Origin: Paralichthys olivaceus
Lineage: Eukaryota; Chordata; Actinopteri; Pleuronectiformes; Paralichthyidae
Assembly (NCBI RefSeq): GCF_024713975.1
Contig: NC_091114.1
Location: 5,552,001 to 5,616,000 of the forward strand
DNA length: 64,000 bases
Direction of reading: 5' to 3'
Under the pieces are notes generated by a model, which was not told the origin of the DNA, searched no databases, and was given only the letters and a program-made list of their open reading frames with translations. A program made the position numbers and the translations under genes. Positions 60,791 to 64,000 of the stretch are shown here, one piece after another. Positions within the stretch are counted from its first letter, which is position 1. Each line of letters starts with the position of its first letter.

Positions 60791-62897
60791 CATCTATACC
60801 AGCTGCCTTCATGCATACTTTACATGTGAGTGAAAGAAAAGGAGAATCAGTGTTGTACCTGAGCATATATTGTTGATGCTACATGGGTCCTCACTTTGAA
60901 CAGCGACTTGGCGTTCTCCACCCACTTGATGTCTGGTTGGGACTGTTCAAAGAAGCAATCAGATTTTATCGTTAATGTTAGATTCTCTGGGGAATTCATT
61001 CGCTTTCATGTGACCTCCAGGTATTTCCTATGGCACTAAAAACTCAAGATGTCATCCGATAAAGGTTGGGATGAAGATAACTTTAGTTTCCAAGGCTTCG
61101 AGTGGGTACGGTTCTACCTTCTTGGCGTCCTGACACAGGTATCCAGCGGGCAGGGTGGCGGCTACAGAAAGCTGAAGTTCTAACGACTGCATCCTCCCGT
61201 CTCTTAGCAAAGGCATCCAGGAGTAACCCACTATGAAAGATGCAAACAGAGGACTTAGGCTAAACATTCTATAAATCAACTAAGCCATTTCACTAACAGT
61301 TTGATGTTTTTACTCAACAGAAAGCAGTATCCTTTCTCCTTACCCAGCGTCTCCACTCCCTCCCTCTTCTTGCTGCTGGCCTTGCTGCTGGACTCACAGC
61401 TGATGTGGTAAAAGCTGAAGAGGATGTGATGTTTCTCATGCATGTGCACTGGCAGCTCAATCTTAACCTGCACACGGATGAAAAGTTCAAGCTTAGTATT
61501 CGCTTTAAGTCAGGGGTTTTCAAACTGTGGGAGAGTTAGCCCCCCCCCCCATTTTTTGCTGTTGCTATACTTAATGTTGCATTCATACTTAAAAAATGGT
61601 TGTTGAACACATTTTTACACATTTCAAACATCTGCGCTTTTATAACATCTTATTTATATATTTCAAACATCTGTTTTTTCAGAACATCATTTTTCTTTTT
61701 ACACATTTCAAACATCTGTGCTTTTTTTAACACATCACATCACCACAATCGCGCCCCCCTTGAAGAACTCTTGCGCCCCCTAGGGGTATAGTGATATAGT
61801 TTTATTCCTGTTGAGACCAGAATAGTAATATTCAAAATGAGACAGATGCATAACAAACTGAGAACAGCTGTCAGATGCGAGTATCGGTGTTTCTACCAGT
61901 TTCTAATTGGCAAAACCCATCGCTAGAAGGGCTTTTATAAAAATATTTAGTTAAAAGGACAAATAAAATATAGAAAAAGTTACGACAGAGGCATAAAAAA
62001 GGTGACAAATACAATTTACCATAAACCAAACATTACAGACTAGATATGGGGGAAGGGTTGTTGCTGAATTAAGCAGGATATATTTGGTGGCTCCTTTTAA
62101 ACCTTGTGAAGTTGGCAGTAAATCTTAAATGATCAGTAAGGATACAGTTCTACTTTAAGACGGTCAGTGCATCAAAGCAACGTTGACTTCACACAGTCAT
62201 GATGAAGAGGTTGTATCTCTCTTATATAACTTTCCTATTTGGATTAAAATGAATTTAAAAGGGTTAAGCTGTCGACTGTTCACAGTTGTAACTACCTTTA
62301 ACTAAAACACACCTTGGCATATATATTTGTAGTTTGTGTTTAACTTTTAGATCCATTAGACACATGATGCCGTGTATTTCAGTGACAGATATTAGCCACG
62401 AGGGGGCAGCAGTAGCAGAGAATTTTCCTGACATATTGGCACATGCTGATTTCCTCACAGGATATGACAGTCAATTGATTCACCACGAATACACATCAGG
62501 TTTATGACATAGATATGAGTCACTCAGTCTATTCAAATGTGTCTCTGGGTCATTTATAACTTTATAAGACTATAACCGCAAAGTCCCAATGAAGCTGTCT
62601 GTGTCCTGACTTTCTTAAATGTCAGATTCCTCCGTACATTAATAATAAAAATCAATTTATATAGCGAACGTATATGTGCTCAAAGTCATGATCAAATATG
62701 CTAAAACTATAAAGATCATCGTTGTCCTGTGAGAGCAGACATCCTCCATGATGTGACTGGAAGCTGAAGCATGTTGGGGGGGGGAAATCCCAGCGATCGT
62801 GCTGCTGTGTGTGGAGGCCCTCATGTGGGTGTTTGAGGGGACTCTTAAAAATCCTAATCGGTTTGACATCAGGGCCCTCTGTTCTACCTCTCTCTGG

Positions 62898-62956
<59 letters not shown>

Positions 62957-63336
62957 ACTGCTTGACCAGTCAAGTGTGAGATCACAGCTCTACCCCTGAG
63001 ACAGATTTATGGGATTATCTCAGCGGTGGCTGAGGAATTTGAGCACTGAACACACACTGTACAAAAGGTATAAGATTCCAGGGAGTTCTGAGAAAAAAAA
63101 GACTTTTCTCACTGTTGCTCCAGATGCACATTTTCAATAACCTGATGTGTACGTTCAGCTTTTATTGAGCAGATGGAATAAATCCCACGGCTGTAAGACT
63201 GCAGATATATTTAGACTATAGTTTTCAAATGGGGTCTTCTCACCTCGTCGTAAAACTCCGGGCTCTGATTGTGGTGTAGGACGGCTGCGTAGGTGCTGCC
63301 CGTGAAGAGCGAGTCCCCCGGCTTGCCGTAGATGCA
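37182..63336 (-). CDS. dock11: Dedicator of cytokinesis 11 (Zizimin2), 3' two-thirds, 35 exons
   Basis: Exons: 63336-63244, 61467-61344, 61230-61118, 60942-60859, 60699-60610, 59904-59783, 59686-59617, 59142-59017, 58764-58693, 58388-58242, 57321-57238, 55945-55834, 54721-54543, 54394-54281, 53694-53619, 52874-52786, 52355-52241, 52130-52064, 51476-51429, 51102-50957, 49646-49531, 49190-49053, 46878-46696, 46377-46264, 45457-45242, 44182-44125, 43553-43447, 43216-43094, 42479-42366, 41336-41190, 41008-40798, 40549-40359, 40248-40148, 40021-39883, 37271-37182. Total 4119 nt, 1372 codons plus stop, all phases consistent. DOCK-D hallmarks: DHR-1 part [104 protein letters not shown] then [12 protein letters not shown]. 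Known role: Cdc42/Rac guanine-nucleotide exchange through DHR-2, in blood-cell migration and cytoskeleton. The PH domain and first exons lie beyond the right edge. DOCK9/DOCK10 are possible but less likely given the AISGT tail and neighbouring il13ra1. Confidence 0.95.
37378..37593. repeat. Degenerate CCTAAC/CCTTAAC-like array
   Basis: Repeated words such as AACCTTA, AACCTAACC, CCTAAACC and TAACCCTAA over about 215 bases. They resemble decayed telomere-type (TTAGGG)n sequence, though the unit is not constant. Confidence 0.6.
37870..38150 (+). mobile_element. L2-like LINE reverse-transcriptase 3' end (fragment)
   Basis: The plus strand keeps parts of the family's terminal region: HVTSIL-like start, LALHW-LPxKLRI-like words (now [14 protein letters not shown] in frame), GLAPLNL, and, after a stop, KLWNSS. 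It is broken and non-functional. Confidence 0.55.
38340..38392 (+). repeat. LINE 3' tail (CAGAATCAGAA...TTTATTAATCCCC)
   Basis: CAGAATCAGAATCAGAAGTA followed by CTTTATTAATCCCCGTAGGG is the hallmark 3' end of a common fish non-LTR family. Confidence 0.7.
45458..46263. other. Intron of dock11 with no recognised feature
   Basis: Unique AT-rich sequence; I see no repeat, exon or conserved word. The same is true of the intron at 44183-45241. Confidence 0.5.
46879..49052. other. Long dock11 intron
   Basis: No exon is missing: [20 protein letters not shown] (46878-46696) follows AALRAFINK (49190-49053) in phase. Contains a decayed SINE/LINE-like tail with a 12-base tandem (47975-48080). Confidence 0.5.
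48019..48078. repeat. 12-base tandem repeat (AGTAATTGCGTA)n
   Basis: Five adjacent copies of AGTTATTGCGTA / AGTAATTGCGTA. The unit resembles the 'CAGTAGTTTTTGCGTAATCC' end of a fish RTE/SINE tail, so it probably grew by slippage inside such a tail. Confidence 0.85.
50255..50592. mobile_element. Short inverted-repeat element (MITE), copy 2
   Basis: Ends TTAAAAGGTTCAGTGTGTAA and AATTCTACACACTGAACCTT are inverted repeats of each other. It shares interior words with copy 1 at 21974-22245 and sits in a dock11 intron. It is non-coding. Confidence 0.75.
52875..53618. other. dock11 intron with no recognised feature
   Basis: Nothing but unique sequence is seen; the adjacent exons are in phase. Confidence 0.5.
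54722..55833. other. dock11 intron
   Basis: No exon or repeat family is recognised apart from short A/G-rich runs near 55490-55520. Confidence 0.5.
55946..57237. other. dock11 intron
   Basis: An AT dinucleotide run abuts the acceptor at 55948-55963, so the polypyrimidine tract of the 55945 acceptor is replaced by TATATA. The rest is unique sequence. Confidence 0.5.
57585..57700 (+). repeat. Fish RTE/SINE 3' tail
   Basis: CCCCTGACCCATACCACACC, then CATGATAATCCATCCAGTAG and TTTTTGTGTTATGCTGCT match the widespread fish tail 'cctgacccataccacac...ccagtagtttttg'. Orientation plus, in a dock11 intron. Confidence 0.6.
59217..59592. mobile_element. Short inverted-repeat element (MITE-like)
   Basis: Left end AAAGCCGTTTTTAGACATGA and right end CATGTCTGAAAGCAGCTATA are imperfect inverted repeats about 375 bases apart, in the dock11 intron between exons 59617-59686 and 59017-59142. 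The interior is non-coding. Confidence 0.6.
60734..60787. repeat. (CA)n microsatellite
   Basis: About 26 CA units in the dock11 intron just upstream of the 60699 exon. Confidence 0.92.
61468..63243. other. dock11 intron
   Basis: Contains a C run (61542-61550), a short triplicated word (ACATTTCAAACATCTG at about 61618, 61657 and 61700), and a long GT microsatellite (62900-62954). No exon. Confidence 0.5.
62900..62954. repeat. (GT)n microsatellite
   Basis: About 27 GT units; produces a VCVCVC frame. Confidence 0.92.
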
Positions 63337-64000
63337 CTGAAAGGCAATCAGGCAAGCACATCAGTAATTCAAGTGTTTGATGTCGGGGCACAGCAGTGAG
63401 TAAGTGCTCAGCAATCTGTGGTTACCGACAGTCAACGAAAGTGGAAAGAGGAATTTTCAAAAGCAGAGGATCCAACTAGACAAAAGGGGCAACATCTTGA
63501 AAAATTATATAGATTTTGATGCATTGCACAGCACGTTTCATTTACACATTAGTGCCTTCCCTCCTCTGCTGGATGTTGAAAACAGAAAACCAACAAATAC
63601 ACAACAATTACACAACTTTGATTCCACATGTGGACACTCAAATACTCATTTTTCAGGCATTAGAGGTTATAAATGTCGGATCTCTCATGAAAGCACCTTC
63701 AAACACTGCACAGCCAAAGTTTGGTGTCAGAGCGAAAAAACCTGTGTAACAAAGTCATTAGGATATTTCTAATGAGGCACAATAAGGAGAACGACTGGTC
63801 TGAGACTAACTTAGGATGCTAACAGTTGTAGTCGTCTCTAATGAACAGTAATGAGCAGTGCTGGCCAGAGGAAGGACAGAGTTCTGGAGGCAAGTAATTG
63901 AAAGTGAGAGTGATAAGAGCCAGGATGAAAAAACAAAAAAAACAAACAGCTGGAGCCTCTGCAGGGGGATTTGGATGAGCCATGAGGATGGGAGAGGCTC
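63337..64000. other. dock11 intron reaching the right edge
   Basis: No exon seen. The 63404-63772 plus-strand frame (122 aa) has no recognisable domain and lies antisense in the intron. Confidence 0.5.

Larger units (their letters stand above)
61118..63336 (-). other. dock11 DHR-1 (C2-like) domain, C-terminal part
   Basis: The first three visible exons encode [40 protein letters not shown] and [13 protein letters not shown], which in DOCK-D proteins form the latter half of the phospholipid-binding DHR-1 domain. The upstream half would be right of 63336; I found no further exon between 63337 and 64000. Confidence 0.85.

Noticed and set aside
60560-60829. 89-aa plus-strand frame with HTHTHT
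   Set aside because: Antisense to a dock11 exon plus a CA microsatellite.
60931-60932. Acceptor AG at 60933 for the dock11 exon 60942-60859
   Set aside because: Using it puts the exon out of phase with the upstream exon (61230-61118). The AG just before 60942 keeps phase and gives SQPDIKW.
63404-63772. 122-aa plus-strand frame
   Set aside because: Intronic, antisense to dock11, no recognisable domain.
63950-64000. Possible further dock11 exon at the right edge (CCCCCTGCAG acceptor-like word)
   Set aside because: No DHR-1 sequence follows it in any frame, so it is probably chance.

Overview
The window is nuclear DNA from a teleost fish, probably a percomorph. Its genes have short phase-consistent exons, and the non-coding DNA carries fish-type repeats: a tRNA-derived SINE, Tc1/mariner remnants, short inverted-repeat elements, L2-like LINE tails and long CA/GT microsatellites. 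The gene order dock11 - il13ra1 matches the order around human DOCK11-IL13RA1 on Xq24. All protein genes found lie on the minus strand, so they read from right to left.

Right to left: (1) 63336-37182 holds the last 35 coding exons of dock11, from inside the DHR-1 (C2-like) domain to the stop. They give 1372 codons with every splice phase consistent; the first third of the gene lies beyond the right edge. (2) 35354-34423 is a compact two-exon gene for a short PPP1R15 (GADD34/CReP)-like PP1 regulator, with its KVxF PP1-docking motif formed across the splice junction. (3) 31309-22897 is a complete ten-exon il13ra1 (400 aa). (4) 18040-12691 is a second complete ten-exon il13ra1-like receptor (411 aa), in the same orientation and with the same intron phases, so the two are a tandem duplicate. 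(5) 9610-9537 is a tRNA-Arg(TCT). (6) 6945-2250 holds a CpG-rich promoter, a signal-peptide exon and one compatible second exon of an unidentified secreted or membrane protein that would continue past the left edge.

The two cytokine receptors have class I features: paired cysteines with C-x-W, fibronectin-type folds, one membrane span, and a short tail with a Box 1-like proline motif. They would act at the immune-cell surface with partner chains such as IL-4R alpha. dock11 encodes a Cdc42/Rac exchange factor prominent in blood cells. The PPP1R15-like protein would bring PP1 to phospho-eIF2 alpha. No shared operon-like control is implied; the order is conserved vertebrate synteny with an extra receptor copy and an inserted PP1-regulator gene.

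The most interesting points are the tandem receptor pair with different juxtamembrane motifs (WSxWS and Box 1), the very short PPP1R15 homologue, a diverged duplicate of dock11 3' flank sequence, and the unidentified signal-peptide gene at the left. No CRISPR, prokaryotic or plasmid feature is present. All gene models were read by eye from splice signals, frame and remembered family motifs; no alignment or expression data were available.
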